Shown: piece by piece, positions 1 through 8,428 of the stretch
How the letters are laid out: each line of letters opens with the position of its first letter
How positions within the stretch are numbered: position 1 is the first letter of the stretch
Origin: Skermania sp. ID1734
Lineage (GTDB): Bacteria > Actinomycetota > Actinomycetes > Mycobacteriales > Mycobacteriaceae
Length of the DNA: 64,000 nt
Direction of reading: 5' to 3'
Assembly: GCF_007489285.1 (NCBI RefSeq)
Contig: NZ_VLIY01000010.1
Span: forward strand, 150,587 to 214,586
Position numbers and translations under genes: made by a program
The notes under the pieces: generated by a model
What the model was told of the DNA's origin: nothing
Seen by the model: only the letters and a program-made list of their open reading frames with translations
Database searches by the model: none

Positions 1-1
1 G

Positions 2-985
2 TTGCTACTGGCGGGTCGGCCCGATCTCATCATTTACGCCGTCTTCGGGTCCTTCACCGGCATGTACGGGCGAGCGGAAACACCGCGCCTGCGGTTGCGT
101 CATCAATCGCAGGCCGCGGTGGTGCTGATCGTCGGTTCCGGTCTCGGCATCCTACTGTCGGGCATCGACGCTCGCCCGTGGCTGCTGGTTCTCGCGGAGG
201 TGGTGTTCGCGACCATCACCTCGGTGGTTACCGACCGACTCGGCCTGCGGCCGGAGGGTCCGTTCTTCGGGATGTTCGCCCTCGGCGCGCTGGCAACGGT
301 CCCGCCAGAGCGAGTGGCGGCCTGGGTGGGGTTGTGGATCTGCGTCGCTACTGCACTGTTCGCGCTCTTTGTCACCTTTGTAGTGGGCAAGCTACGGGCA
401 CACTACGGTCGCCTCGACCCCAACGCAGAGGCTGTGTCGCGGCCGCAGACCAACGGCGTGGGTATCCATGCGGTGCGCTACGGCGTCGCCGTTGCCGCGG
501 CCGGTGGGGTGGGTGTGCTGCTGGGCATGGACCACGCCAACTGGGCGACGGCGGCGGCCGCGGTCCCGCTGGCGTCCGCGAGCGCCCGCAGCCGTGTCGG
601 CGGTAGCATGCAAGGTGTCGTGCATCGCAGCATTCACCGGGTGGTCGGTACCTTCGTGGGTCTCGGCGTCACCGCATTGTTGTTGCTGCCCAACCTGTCT
701 GCCACCTGGCTGGCGATCCTGGTGATGGCGTTGCTCTTCCCCACCGAATTGTTCATGGCGCGCCACTATGGGATGGCGCTGGGATTCTTCACGCCGCTGA
801 TCATGTTGATGACCGAGCTGGCCGAGCCCAGCGATCCGATGACATTGCTCATCGACCGCGGTATCGACACGGTGATAGGTGTGATTGCGGGCCTCTCGGT
901 CGCGCTCCTGATCCAGAGCAACCGGAGCCAGACACGGCCCGCCCCCAAGCACCGACTACAAACCGCGAGTGGGAGCCGAGCATGA
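2..985 (+). CDS. FUSC-family membrane protein, 5' end cut by window edge
   Basis: The reading frame is already open at the window edge, so the N-terminus is missing; 327 residues are visible. Hydrophobic helices form two clusters (about residues 1-125 and 155-310) separated by a short polar loop. The second cluster has the FUSC_2 pattern: a helix with WATAAAAVPL, a basic loop with an HR-x-VGT motif, then several helices. This suits the fusaric acid resistance/YccS-type group, membrane proteins thought to act in efflux or envelope function; the substrate is unknown. The last codons and stop lie inside the left copy of a 25-bp direct repeat (see 965-1135), so the C-terminal SGSRA is repeat-derived. 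Confidence 0.75.
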   Translation: MLLAGRPDLIIYAVFGSFTGMYGRAETPRLRLRHQSQAAVVLIVGSGLGILLSGIDARPWLLVLAEVVFATITSVVTDRLGLRPEGPFFGMFALGALATVPPERVAAWVGLWICVATALFALFVTFVVGKLRAHYGRLDPNAEAVSRPQTNGVGIHAVRYGVAVAAAGGVGVLLGMDHANWATAAAAVPLASASARSRVGGSMQGVVHRSIHRVVGTFVGLGVTALLLLPNLSATWLAILVMALLFPTELFMARHYGMALGFFTPLIMLMTELAEPSDPMTLLIDRGIDTVIGVIAGLSVALLIQSNRSQTRPAPKHRLQTASGSRA

Positions 986-1135
986 GTAGCGAAGGCGCAG
1001 CGAGTGAGGATCGCAGCGGCGCAGCCGCGAGGAGATGGAGCGCCGGTGAGGACCCGCAGCGAAGCGAGGACCGGAGGCGGCGCGGAATCGACCGGCAACG
1101 GAGGACCGGAGCGAGTGGGAGCCGAGCATGAGTAG
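965..1135. repeat. 25-bp direct repeat (965-989 and 1111-1135) around a purine-rich module
   Basis: The 25 bp beginning GCGAGTGGGAGCCGAGCATG occur identically at 965-989 and 1111-1135. The first copy carries the FUSC stop codon and the second carries the fdhD start, each within ATGAGTAG. The DNA between is purine-rich and built of short related words such as GCGCAGCGAG, GCAGCGAAGCGAG and GGAGGACCGGAGCGAG. Removing one copy and the insert would restore a 4-nt ATGA overlap between the two genes, so this looks like a duplication or insertion that pushed a coupled gene pair apart. Confidence 0.9.
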
Positions 1136-1964
1136 AGTCACCGCACGCCGCAAGACGATTCGCATCACACAGACCGGTCAGGTTCGGCGGCCCGACACGC
1201 TGGCGGTCGAGGAACCGCTTGAACTGCGCGTCAACGGTCAATCGATGACCGTCACCATGCGCACACCGGGCAACGACGTCGACCTTGCGCACGGATTTCT
1301 GTTCAGTGAGAACATCATCGGCTACGTAGACGATGTTCTTTCCGCCCGGTACTGCGCCGGCACCGACTCGGACGGACATAACACTTACAACGTGCTCGAC
1401 GTTCAATTGCGCACGACCACACCGATTCCGGTGCGCAACTTCCTCACCACCAGTTCCTGCGGACTGTGCGGGAAGGCTGCTCTCGAAGAGGTTGCCACCC
1501 GCGCCCACTTCCCCATGCACGACTGCACCCCCATTGTCGAGACGGGAGTGCTAGCCACGCTGCCCGGAAAACTCCGGGCCCACCAGCAGGTTTTCGAAGC
1601 CACCGGCGGCATTCACGCGGCCGGCTTGTTCACTGCCGACGGGACCGTCCTGGCCGTCCGGGAGGACATCGGTCGGCACAACGCGGTGGACAAGGTGATC
1701 GGGTGGGCGTTGCGCGAAAATCGAATTCCGGCAGGTGATCTCGTGCTGGTCGTCAGCAGCCGCGCGTCGTTCGAGTTGGTGCAGAAGGCGGTGACGGCCG
1801 GCATCGGCATGCTGGCTGCCGTGTCGGCGCCGAGCTCGCTAGCCGTGGATCTGGCCGCCGAGCATGGCCTGACCCTCGTGGGGTTCCTGCGCGGGGAAAC
1901 TATGAACATCTACACCGCTCCGCACCGCCTCGAAGTGACAGGTTCCGCCACCGCAGCCGGGTGA
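1128..1964 (+). CDS. fdhD: FdhD, formate dehydrogenase accessory sulfurtransferase
   Basis: 278 residues, normal family length. FdhD passes sulfur from a cysteine desulfurase to the bis-MGD molybdenum cofactor and is needed for active formate dehydrogenase. The diagnostic CGxCG motif is present in the segment TTSSCGLCGKAALEEV (about residues 109-124), and the conserved tail with VVSSRASFELVQKA and PSSLAVDLAAEHGLTLVGFLRG follows. The ATG lies in the second copy of the 25-bp repeat, with the purine-rich GGGAGCCGAGC just upstream as a weak ribosome site. No formate dehydrogenase structural gene is in the window. The stop is 1 bp from the convergent antiporter stop. Confidence 0.95.
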   Translation: MSRVTARRKTIRITQTGQVRRPDTLAVEEPLELRVNGQSMTVTMRTPGNDVDLAHGFLFSENIIGYVDDVLSARYCAGTDSDGHNTYNVLDVQLRTTTPIPVRNFLTTSSCGLCGKAALEEVATRAHFPMHDCTPIVETGVLATLPGKLRAHQQVFEATGGIHAAGLFTADGTVLAVREDIGRHNAVDKVIGWALRENRIPAGDLVLVVSSRASFELVQKAVTAGIGMLAAVSAPSSLAVDLAAEHGLTLVGFLRGETMNIYTAPHRLEVTGSATAAG

Positions 1965-1965
1965 G

Positions 1966-3540
1966 TTATTCGGTTCGTTGCCGCTGAGCGAGCCGCACTT
2001 CCTCGATGTCAAGGGTTGCCTGGATCTGGCGGAGCACCGTGTCATCGATGCGCCGCTCATCGCGCAGTTTGATCGCAATGGCGCGTTTGCGCGACAGCAT
2101 TGCCAATCGCAACTTTGCGTACTGCTGGTCGTGCCGGATTGCCGGGTCATCGTCGGGGGCGCTGAGCGTCAGCAGTTGCTCGGTGTACTCGCGCTCGAGT
2201 CGCTCGGCGACCTCCTTTTCGACGCCCAGCTCGGCGGCGACCTTGGGCAGCTCCGCCAACACCGTTTTGGTGGCGAGGGTTTCGGCCAAGCGCCGCTCTT
2301 GCTTGAGCGTGTTGTCGCGCGGTAGTTGCGCCCACCGCACCACCGCTGGCAGCAGCAGGCCCTGCGCCACCACCGTCACTGCGATGACACCGGCCGTGAT
2401 GAAGATGATGGTGTCGCGGTCCGGAAAGGGGTCACCGGTGGCGAGCGTCTCCGGGATCGCCAGCGCAGCAGCGAGGGAAACGGCGCCGCGGAAGCCCGCC
2501 ACCCCGATCACCACGCGCGAACGGTTGCTCAGGTGGGCCGCTTCGGGATTCAACCGCCGGTCGATGTGTCCGAGCGCATACGCGGACCCGAACAGGAATG
2601 CCATGCGAACCGCCACGAGCACCAGCACCACCACACCGACCGCCACGACGGCGCGCGGAATGGAAATGCTGGTGAGATTGCGAACCGCCGACTGCGATTC
2701 CAAACCCACGAGTACGAACAGACTGGCGTTGAGCAAGAAGGTGGACAGGGACCAGAAATCATCGGTCTGCCGACGAGCGTCGGCACGACCCATGCGGGGG
2801 GCTGCCTGACTCATGATCAAGCCGGCCACCACCGCGGCCAGCACACCGGACGCACCGATCTCCTCGGCAAGCAGGAAGGCAGCGAACGGCGTCAAGATGA
2901 TGGCCACGTTGATCAGGAACGGATCATCGAGGCGACGGCGCACTCGCACCACCAACCACGCCACCAATGCGCCCGAGGCCGACCCGCCGAGATAGGCGAC
3001 CACGAACAGCCAGCCGATGTGCGGCAGGCTGAAATGCTCGTTCCCGACCGTGATTCCCACGGCAACGCCGTACACCACGAGGGCGGTGCCGTCGTTGACG
3101 AGGCTTTCGGCACGCAACAGGGTGACGTCTCGGTTCGGCAGCATGCGCGCCAGCGCGGTGACTGCCGTCGCGTCCGTCGGCGCAACCGCGGCACCGAGGA
3201 CCCAGGCGGGTCCCCACGGCAGTCCCAGCAAATGGGCGGCGCCCGCCACCGCGGCGGCGGTGACAATGACCAGAACCGTTGATGTAGCCAGGATTCCGCG
3301 TAAATCCCGACGAATCCCACGCAGCGGCGTGGTGAAGCTTCCCCAGTACAGCAGCGGCGGCAGGAACAAAAGCAGCACCGCCTGCGGCGGAAGGTGCACC
3401 GACCGCAGCGGCACGATGAACCACAGCAGCACACCGATGGCGAGCAGCAGGATGGGCGGGGCAACCCGGAAGCGGTGGCCGATGAGATTGCCGGCCAACA
3501 CAGCCAGGCCGAGGGTCACCACGAGTTCCAGGCCGAGCAC
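1966..3540 (-). CDS. CPA1-family Na+/H+ antiporter
   Basis: An NhaP/YjcE-like cation:proton antiporter: about 12 hydrophobic helices then a cytoplasmic tail of roughly 110 charged residues. Typical segments are APTDATAVTALARMLP (the conserved PTD), ESLVNDGTALVVYG (ND motif) and FRGAVSLAAALAIP. The frame is open to 3558, but I start at GTG 3540 because GGGAGG (3547-3552 on the complement) lies 6 nt before it and the upstream ATG has nothing comparable; that gives 524 residues. Expected role is Na+ or K+ extrusion in exchange for protons (pH and salt homeostasis). Transcribed alone, convergent with fdhD. Confidence 0.92.
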   Translation of the reverse strand: MLGLELVVTLGLAVLAGNLIGHRFRVAPPILLLAIGVLLWFIVPLRSVHLPPQAVLLLFLPPLLYWGSFTTPLRGIRRDLRGILATSTVLVIVTAAAVAGAAHLLGLPWGPAWVLGAAVAPTDATAVTALARMLPNRDVTLLRAESLVNDGTALVVYGVAVGITVGNEHFSLPHIGWLFVVAYLGGSASGALVAWLVVRVRRRLDDPFLINVAIILTPFAAFLLAEEIGASGVLAAVVAGLIMSQAAPRMGRADARRQTDDFWSLSTFLLNASLFVLVGLESQSAVRNLTSISIPRAVVAVGVVVLVLVAVRMAFLFGSAYALGHIDRRLNPEAAHLSNRSRVVIGVAGFRGAVSLAAALAIPETLATGDPFPDRDTIIFITAGVIAVTVVAQGLLLPAVVRWAQLPRDNTLKQERRLAETLATKTVLAELPKVAAELGVEKEVAERLEREYTEQLLTLSAPDDDPAIRHDQQYAKLRLAMLSRKRAIAIKLRDERRIDDTVLRQIQATLDIEEVRLAQRQRTE

Positions 3541-3597
3541 CGCACACCTCCCATGCATCGGGGTCGGGTGCCATTGTGCCGACTTGCCTCAGCTCGC

Positions 3598-3648
3598 GCG
3601 GGACACCAGGGGCTAGATTCGAGCCCCATTTGGTACCTGGTGTCCCGC
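3598..3648. repeat. Nested hairpin element, copy A of a two-copy dispersed repeat
   Basis: Perfect 13-bp arms GCGGGACACCAGG (3598-3610) and CCTGGTGTCCCGC (3636-3648) enclose a smaller hairpin GGGGCT (3609-3614)/AGCCCC (3622-3627). A diverged relative lies at 33171-33221 with the same order: GCTCGCGCGGGACA, then AGAT-CGAG, then ACCTGG-GTCCCGCG. It sits between the antiporter start and the VOC gene, both of which point away from it, so it is not a simple terminator. A small non-coding palindromic (MITE- or REP-like) repeat is the best guess. Confidence 0.75.
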
Positions 3649-3690
3649 GGCAGACTCGATGCATCGCGTCGGAACTTGTACTCTCCAGCC

Positions 3691-4062
3691 ATGCCCCGTC
3701 ACCTGCGAACTGTTCCCATCCTGCGCAGCTTCGACGAGGCGAAAGCACGCGAGTTCTACCTCGACTGGCTGGGATTCACCGTGGACTGGTCACACCGATT
3801 CGAACCAGATACGCCCCTTTACATGCAGGTGAGCCGCGACGGCATCGTTTTTCACATTTCCGAACATCACGGTGACGGGTCGCCCGGCGCCCATGTGCGA
3901 GTCGAAATCGAGGGCGTCCGCGAACTCCACGCCGAACTGATCGCTAAGCGCTACAAGAACAACCGGCCGGGACTCGAACATCCGGAGTGGGGTGGAATCG
4001 AATTCACGGTCATCGATCCAGTAAACAATCGGATCACGTTTGCCGAAGCGGATCCGACGTAG
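3691..4062 (+). CDS. VOC/glyoxalase-superfamily protein
   Basis: 123 residues in the vicinal oxygen chelate fold: a first beta-alpha-beta unit (VPILRSFDEAKAREFYLDWLGFTVDWSHRF) and a second ending in GGIEFTVIDPVNNRITFAE. It resembles the short one-domain glyoxalase_7/bleomycin-resistance-like proteins. Candidate metal ligands are sparse (H in HISEHH, E in the C-terminal FAE), so activity cannot be assigned. ATG 3691 has no clear ribosome site. Single gene downstream of hairpin repeat A. Confidence 0.8.
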   Translation: MPRHLRTVPILRSFDEAKAREFYLDWLGFTVDWSHRFEPDTPLYMQVSRDGIVFHISEHHGDGSPGAHVRVEIEGVRELHAELIAKRYKNNRPGLEHPEWGGIEFTVIDPVNNRITFAEADPT

Positions 4063-4065
4063 CGG

Positions 4066-5244
4066 CTACAACGCCGGAACACTCACTGCGAGTACGGCCA
4101 CGTCGTCTTGCAGCCCGTCGCCGAAGCTTTCCAGCAGCTTTTTGATGTCGGCGACTATCGATGGCGCGGTGGACGGCGAATGAGCGGCAGCGAATTCGCG
4201 TAGCGCGCCGTCGTCATCGAAGCGACCGCGACCGATCCGTGCTTCGGTGATCCCGTCGCTATAGAGGACAAGGGTGTCGCCGGGGCGCACACGTATCGAC
4301 GCAGCGACAAAGTGCGGCTCCGGCAGGATGCCGACGAGTTGACCGTGCGGCGTCTCGATGAATTCGACGCTGCCGTCCGAGCGCAGCATCAGCGCCGGCG
4401 GGTGCCCGCCGCTCGCAAGGTCAACAAGAAAGCCATCGCCATCGCGCGCCAATACGCCGAAGATGACCGTGCAAAATCGCGGATCAGCTGATGAATACTC
4501 CTGTTTCAACACCTCGTTCAGTGTCCCCAGCACCGAAATCGGATCGGCGTCATAAACGGCAGCGGCACGCAGGGTGTATCGGGTCAACGACGTAAAAGTC
4601 GCCGCGACGGCGCCCTTACCCGACACGTCGCCGAGGAAGAATCCCCAGCGGCCGGCACCGAGCGGAAATAGATCATAGAAATCGCCGCCCACCTCCGCGG
4701 CAGAGGCGAAATGGTAGTACGCGTCGACCTCGGCGCCGGGCACTTGGGTCAGCGAGGGCGGAATGAGGCTGCGCTGCAATGTCGCTGCGAGCAGTTGGAC
4801 CGATGCCCGCTCGCGGTCGGCTGCGCGTTTGGCACGCAACAATTCCTGTTCGTATGCGCGCCGGTCACGGGCGTCGGAAATCGTGGCCCGAATAAGCAAA
4901 GGCCGCCCGGTCGCATCGGTTTTCACCCGCGCACTGACCAGCACCGGCAGCGCGGTGCCGTCGGCGACGACCATCTCGAGGGCCACCGCCCGCACCTCGC
5001 CCTGCATTTGCAGCAAGGGCGCGAAGTGTGTTTCGAAATAGATTCTTCCGCCGACCGTGAGCAGGTCGGAGAAACGCCGCCGGCCCACCACCTCCGACCG
5101 GTCATAACCGAGCCAGCCGAGCAGCGTCGCATTGATTTTCGCGATAGTGCCGTCCATGCGCGTCGACAGGTAACCGCAGGGCGCGTTCTCGTACAAATCC
5201 TCCGCGCTGTCTTCGAGCAGCGGAACTACATCTTGCTCGGTCAC
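4066..5244 (-). CDS. RsbP-like phosphatase: PAS sensor plus PP2C/SpoIIE domain
   Basis: 392 residues from GTG 5244, chosen because this GTG overlaps the stop of the upstream hydrolase by 4 nt (GTGA). A PAS domain (about residues 15-125, with APCGYLSTRMDGTIAKINATLL) leads into a helical linker (YEQELLRAKRAADRERASVQ) and a SpoIIE/PP2C serine phosphatase domain with metal-site motifs GGDFYDLF, GDVSGKGAVAA, LYSDGITEAR and DDVAVLAV. In Bacillus subtilis RsbP dephosphorylates the anti-anti-sigma factor RsbV under energy stress and needs RsbQ, whose homologue is immediately upstream here. No RsbV- or RsbW-like gene is in the window, so the target is inferred. Confidence 0.9.
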   Translation of the reverse strand: MTEQDVVPLLEDSAEDLYENAPCGYLSTRMDGTIAKINATLLGWLGYDRSEVVGRRRFSDLLTVGGRIYFETHFAPLLQMQGEVRAVALEMVVADGTALPVLVSARVKTDATGRPLLIRATISDARDRRAYEQELLRAKRAADRERASVQLLAATLQRSLIPPSLTQVPGAEVDAYYHFASAAEVGGDFYDLFPLGAGRWGFFLGDVSGKGAVAATFTSLTRYTLRAAAVYDADPISVLGTLNEVLKQEYSSADPRFCTVIFGVLARDGDGFLVDLASGGHPPALMLRSDGSVEFIETPHGQLVGILPEPHFVAASIRVRPGDTLVLYSDGITEARIGRGRFDDDGALREFAAAHSPSTAPSIVADIKKLLESFGDGLQDDVAVLAVSVPAL

Positions 5245-6044
5245 GGCGATGCTGATGCGAACGTCGCGATAGCGCGAGCGGTCGCCTCCGGTGCGCTGAG
5301 CTGAGGGCAATGCCCGACAGCGTCGAGGGTAACGAGCTGACAATCAGGAATTTCGCGTTTGACGAATTCGCCGACCGACCGAGGCGCAATGGCGTCTCGA
5401 GCGCATTCGATTGCCAACGCGGGAATGCTCACCCGGGCGAGGTCGGCGCGGTTGTCGGAAAGAAACGTGGTGCGCGCGAAGACACTCGCCTTCGCCGGAT
5501 CTGTTCGGCAGAAGCTGTTGGTGAGTTCTGCACCAAGTTCCGGCCGATCCGGGTTGTCCATGATCACCGGCGCCATGGTCGCCGACCAGCCGAGGTAATT
5601 GCTTTCCAGCGCGGTCAAGAGGCCATCGATATCGGCTTCGGTAAAGCCGCCGATGTAATCGCCGTCGTTGATATACCGCGGCGACGGCGTCACGAGAATT
5701 AGCTTTTCGAAGCGATCGGGCTCGGCGACGACGGCAAGAACCCCGATCATCGCGGACACCGAATGCCCTACAAAAATCACATTCCGCAGGTCCAGCTCAG
5801 CAATGATGGCCAAAACGTCGTCGGCATATCCCTGCAAACTGGTGTATCGCTCGGCATCCCACGCCGCTGGGTCGGATCCACCACTACCGACGTGATCGAA
5901 CAGGACAACGCGGAACTCCTCGTGCAGCCGGTCGGTGATCAGCCGCCACATGTTCTGGTCGCAACCGAATCCGTGCGCAAGCATGATTACCGGACCGTTG
6001 GCATTTCCAGTGATGGTCAGGTTATGCCTGGCGCGTACGTCCAC
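5241..6044 (-). CDS. RsbQ-like alpha/beta hydrolase
   Basis: 267 residues, alpha/beta hydrolase fold. From memory it follows B. subtilis RsbQ closely: GHGFGCDQNxW-type start, FDxVGSGxSD, GYADDVL, FVGHSVSAMIG, NRPDRPE-like segment (NPDRPELGAEL), SFCRTDP and VGHCPQLS. The apparent triad is Ser95 in GHSVS, Asp in CARDAIAP and His in VGHCPQ. RsbQ is thought to make or bind the small cofactor sensed by the PAS domain of RsbP, and here the RsbP-like gene follows with a GTGA overlap. The start is GTG 6044 with GAGGGG about 10 nt upstream. Confidence 0.9.
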   Translation of the reverse strand: MDVRARHNLTITGNANGPVIMLAHGFGCDQNMWRLITDRLHEEFRVVLFDHVGSGGSDPAAWDAERYTSLQGYADDVLAIIAELDLRNVIFVGHSVSAMIGVLAVVAEPDRFEKLILVTPSPRYINDGDYIGGFTEADIDGLLTALESNYLGWSATMAPVIMDNPDRPELGAELTNSFCRTDPAKASVFARTTFLSDNRADLARVSIPALAIECARDAIAPRSVGEFVKREIPDCQLVTLDAVGHCPQLSAPEATARAIATFASASP

Positions 6045-6093
6045 TCGTCGATTCCCCTCACTGCTGCCCCACCGCCGAAGTCCTGGCGAATCT

Positions 6094-6120
6094 GTACCCA
6101 GAGATCGCCGCTGCCATTCC
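6094..6120 (-). promoter_or_regulatory. Possible SigF/SigB-type promoter before the rsbQ-like gene
   Basis: On the minus strand GGAATG (6120-6115) and GGGTAC (6099-6094) are separated by 15 nt, resembling the GTTT/GGATT-N14-16-GGGTA pattern of actinobacterial SigF/SigB promoters. The 5' leader would be about 45 nt. This rests on motif resemblance alone. Confidence 0.3.
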
Positions 6121-6195
6121 TTCGCAGGACATTACTTCGGTGCGCGGACAGGTATCGTGCGACTGCTCAGCTGCCACGCGGTAAGGGAGGACGTC

Positions 6196-7389
6196 ATGGC
6201 TACCCTCACCGTGCCGCCGCAACCGGCACCAGAAATCGAGGCACCGGGGAGCGCTGAGCAACGCATCACCCGACTTTTCGCGTTGTTCGTCGCCAGCGGT
6301 TACGGGTTCTATCTGGTTGTGCTGGCGCCGCAGATCGTCGGACAGATTCGCTACGTCGGCTGGTTTGCGAGTGCCGTTTCCGTCGCACTCGCTTTCTTGC
6401 CACCGGTAGCGCTGGGAACAATCGGATTCCGCCGCAAGCTCGAGCGATTAGGCATCGCCGTGTCGACATGCGTTTTTGGATATGTCGCCGCGTTGGCGGT
6501 CTGGAGTCTGTGCTGGAACGGTGTCGGGGTTGCCGACAATAGCGTCTGGCTCACCGAGATCCCCGGCCTGGCCGGCCTCGCCGCCGCGATCGCCTGGCGT
6601 CCGCGATGGGCCGTCATCGCGCTCGTCGGCACCACCGCATTCTCGGTGCTGGTCAATCATGCCGAACGCACAGCCGAGCACAATGCCGATCCCGTCGTCG
6701 ACATGTTGTTTTCGACCAGCTACTCGCTGCTTTTCGTCAGCGCCGCTCTGATGGCGGTTCGGACGGGGAGACTGCTCGACGAGACTCGGGCGGCCGCCCA
6801 TTCCGTCGCCGCCTCCGCTGCGAGCGCCCAAGCGAGAAGCGTTCAACGCCAACGGTTCAATGCATTGCTGCACGACTGGGTGATGTCCACTCTGTTAGCG
6901 GCGAGCCGGCAAGGCAACACCGCGGAGGTCCGCCGCCAAGCCGTGGACACCCTGAGAAAGTTCCACGAGGACTCCGACAGCGAGACCTATGACGCCGCAG
7001 ACCTGTTTGCGCACCTGCGAGTGGCGACGAACGCTATCGACGACGTCACGCCCGTCGAGATCCTCAGCGAGCCAATCACACAGGCAACTTTTCCCGGCGA
7101 GGCCGTCCGAACCGTCGGCGCGGCGATGTCGGAAGCGCTCCGCAACAGTATCCGCCACGCCGGCCCCGGTGCGGATCGCCACATCAGCATCGCTGTCACC
7201 GAGATCAGCTTCACTGTCGTCGTCGCCGACTCCGGGATCGGGTTCGATCCACGGAGAATTCCGCCCGACCGGTTGGGGGTCGCCGCAAGCATCATCGGCC
7301 GAATGAGGGCGTTGCCGGGCGGCGACGCCGAAGTCCGATCGCAACCGGGCGACGGTACAAAGGTGGTGCTCGCATGGACCGCGCCGTGA
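6196..7389 (+). CDS. Membrane sensor histidine kinase, orphan
   Basis: 397 residues from ATG 6196, which has AAGGGAGG 5 nt upstream; the frame is open further upstream but without a ribosome site. About six hydrophobic helices (residues 20-195) precede a cytoplasmic part with RFNALLHDWVMSTLLAASR (likely phosphoacceptor helix, His in LLHDW) and a GHKL ATPase domain: N box SEALRNSIRHAG, G1 VVADSGIGFDP, G2 GDGTKVVLAW. It resembles NarL/DesK-type kinases of actinobacteria. The expected LuxR-type response regulator does not follow; the next gene, which overlaps the 3' end, is a kinase-like protein without these boxes. Confidence 0.85.
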   Translation: MATLTVPPQPAPEIEAPGSAEQRITRLFALFVASGYGFYLVVLAPQIVGQIRYVGWFASAVSVALAFLPPVALGTIGFRRKLERLGIAVSTCVFGYVAALAVWSLCWNGVGVADNSVWLTEIPGLAGLAAAIAWRPRWAVIALVGTTAFSVLVNHAERTAEHNADPVVDMLFSTSYSLLFVSAALMAVRTGRLLDETRAAAHSVAASAASAQARSVQRQRFNALLHDWVMSTLLAASRQGNTAEVRRQAVDTLRKFHEDSDSETYDAADLFAHLRVATNAIDDVTPVEILSEPITQATFPGEAVRTVGAAMSEALRNSIRHAGPGADRHISIAVTEISFTVVVADSGIGFDPRRIPPDRLGVAASIIGRMRALPGGDAEVRSQPGDGTKVVLAWTAP

Positions 7390-8426
7390 CGACCAAAACC
7401 CTGCAGGTCGAAGATGCCCGGACGCTGCTGGGCATGCATACGCGCACCGCATGGACGGTCGCGGGGTTCTTCCTGATCGCACAGATTGCGCTCGTCACCT
7501 CGTCGTGGGACGACGCGCGTACTAAATGGCCGATCATGGTCGCGTTGCTGGTCAGCGCCGTCGGCGGTGCAACATTACTGTGGATGCCCGGCGATCCGCT
7601 CGGTTACCGACCGACCCTGGCCGTCGTTGTGTGCGGGCCGATCGCCTCAGCGCTGGTGTTGAGTGTGATTCCAGCGCCGGCAACCTCTGCAGCCCAAACC
7701 TGGCCGTACGCAGCGGGCACGGCCTGCGCCGTGTACCTCTGCGTTCGGGGACGCACACTCGCCGGCTGGGCGGAGATTCTGGTGATGATCGCCGTTGCCG
7801 GCGTGTGGGGCGCGCTCACCGACCAGGGCTTCCTTGCCGCCGCAATGCCGCAAGCGGTCAGTGTCGCGCCGATGCTGATGGCGACGTTCTTCGCCTACGT
7901 CATTCGCCCGGCCGCCCGGCAGATCGTCGAACTCCGCGCCGAATCGACGCGTCGCGTCGCCGCCGAATCGGCCACTCAGGCGATGCTCGCCGAACGCGGC
8001 CGGCAGATGCGCCAGGTAGACGCGATGGTTCGCCCGGTGCTGCGTCGCATCATCGATCCGCGCCCGCTGGAGCAGGACGAACGGATCGAATGCGCGTTGT
8101 TGGAAGCCGAGTTGCGCGACAGTCTGCGCGCGCCCGCTCTCGCGGATCCGACGGTCACCCGGGCAGCACGCGCGGCCAGGGAACGAGGCGTCGACGTCGT
8201 GCTCATCGATGATTACCGGGGTGACGAAGTACCGGCTCGTGAACAGCTGTTGACGCTGGTTACCCGGGAACTGACGAGGGCCGATGCGGGCACCATCGCG
8301 GTCCGCATACTGCCGCAGAAGCGTGGACTACTGGCCACCATCCTGATAAATCACCCGATCGATGGCACGCGGCGGATCGAACTCGACAGCAACGGCGAAG
8401 TGTCGCTCGCCGATCTCAACAGGTGA
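7374..8426 (+). CDS. Membrane protein, degenerate kinase-like partner of the upstream histidine kinase
   Basis: 350 residues: four to five hydrophobic helices (about 25-185), a coiled-coil-like stretch with ARQIVELRAESTRRVAAES, and a C-terminal alpha/beta region of about 150 residues. Size and layout match the histidine kinase it overlaps by 16 nt, but no phosphoacceptor His, N box or glycine boxes can be seen. ATG 7374 has AGGTGG 7 nt upstream; GTG 7386 (GTGA overlap with the kinase stop) is an alternative. I infer a non-catalytic partner or heterodimer subunit. Another reading is an unrelated membrane protein. Confidence 0.65.
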   Translation: MDRAVTTKTLQVEDARTLLGMHTRTAWTVAGFFLIAQIALVTSSWDDARTKWPIMVALLVSAVGGATLLWMPGDPLGYRPTLAVVVCGPIASALVLSVIPAPATSAAQTWPYAAGTACAVYLCVRGRTLAGWAEILVMIAVAGVWGALTDQGFLAAAMPQAVSVAPMLMATFFAYVIRPAARQIVELRAESTRRVAAESATQAMLAERGRQMRQVDAMVRPVLRRIIDPRPLEQDERIECALLEAELRDSLRAPALADPTVTRAARAARERGVDVVLIDDYRGDEVPAREQLLTLVTRELTRADAGTIAVRILPQKRGLLATILINHPIDGTRRIELDSNGEVSLADLNR

Positions 8427-8428
8427 AC

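Noticed and set aside
2326..3282. 318-codon plus-strand ORF antisense to the antiporter
   Set aside because: Composition is Arg/His/Gly-rich without domain features; the antiporter frame has clear helices and a ribosome site.
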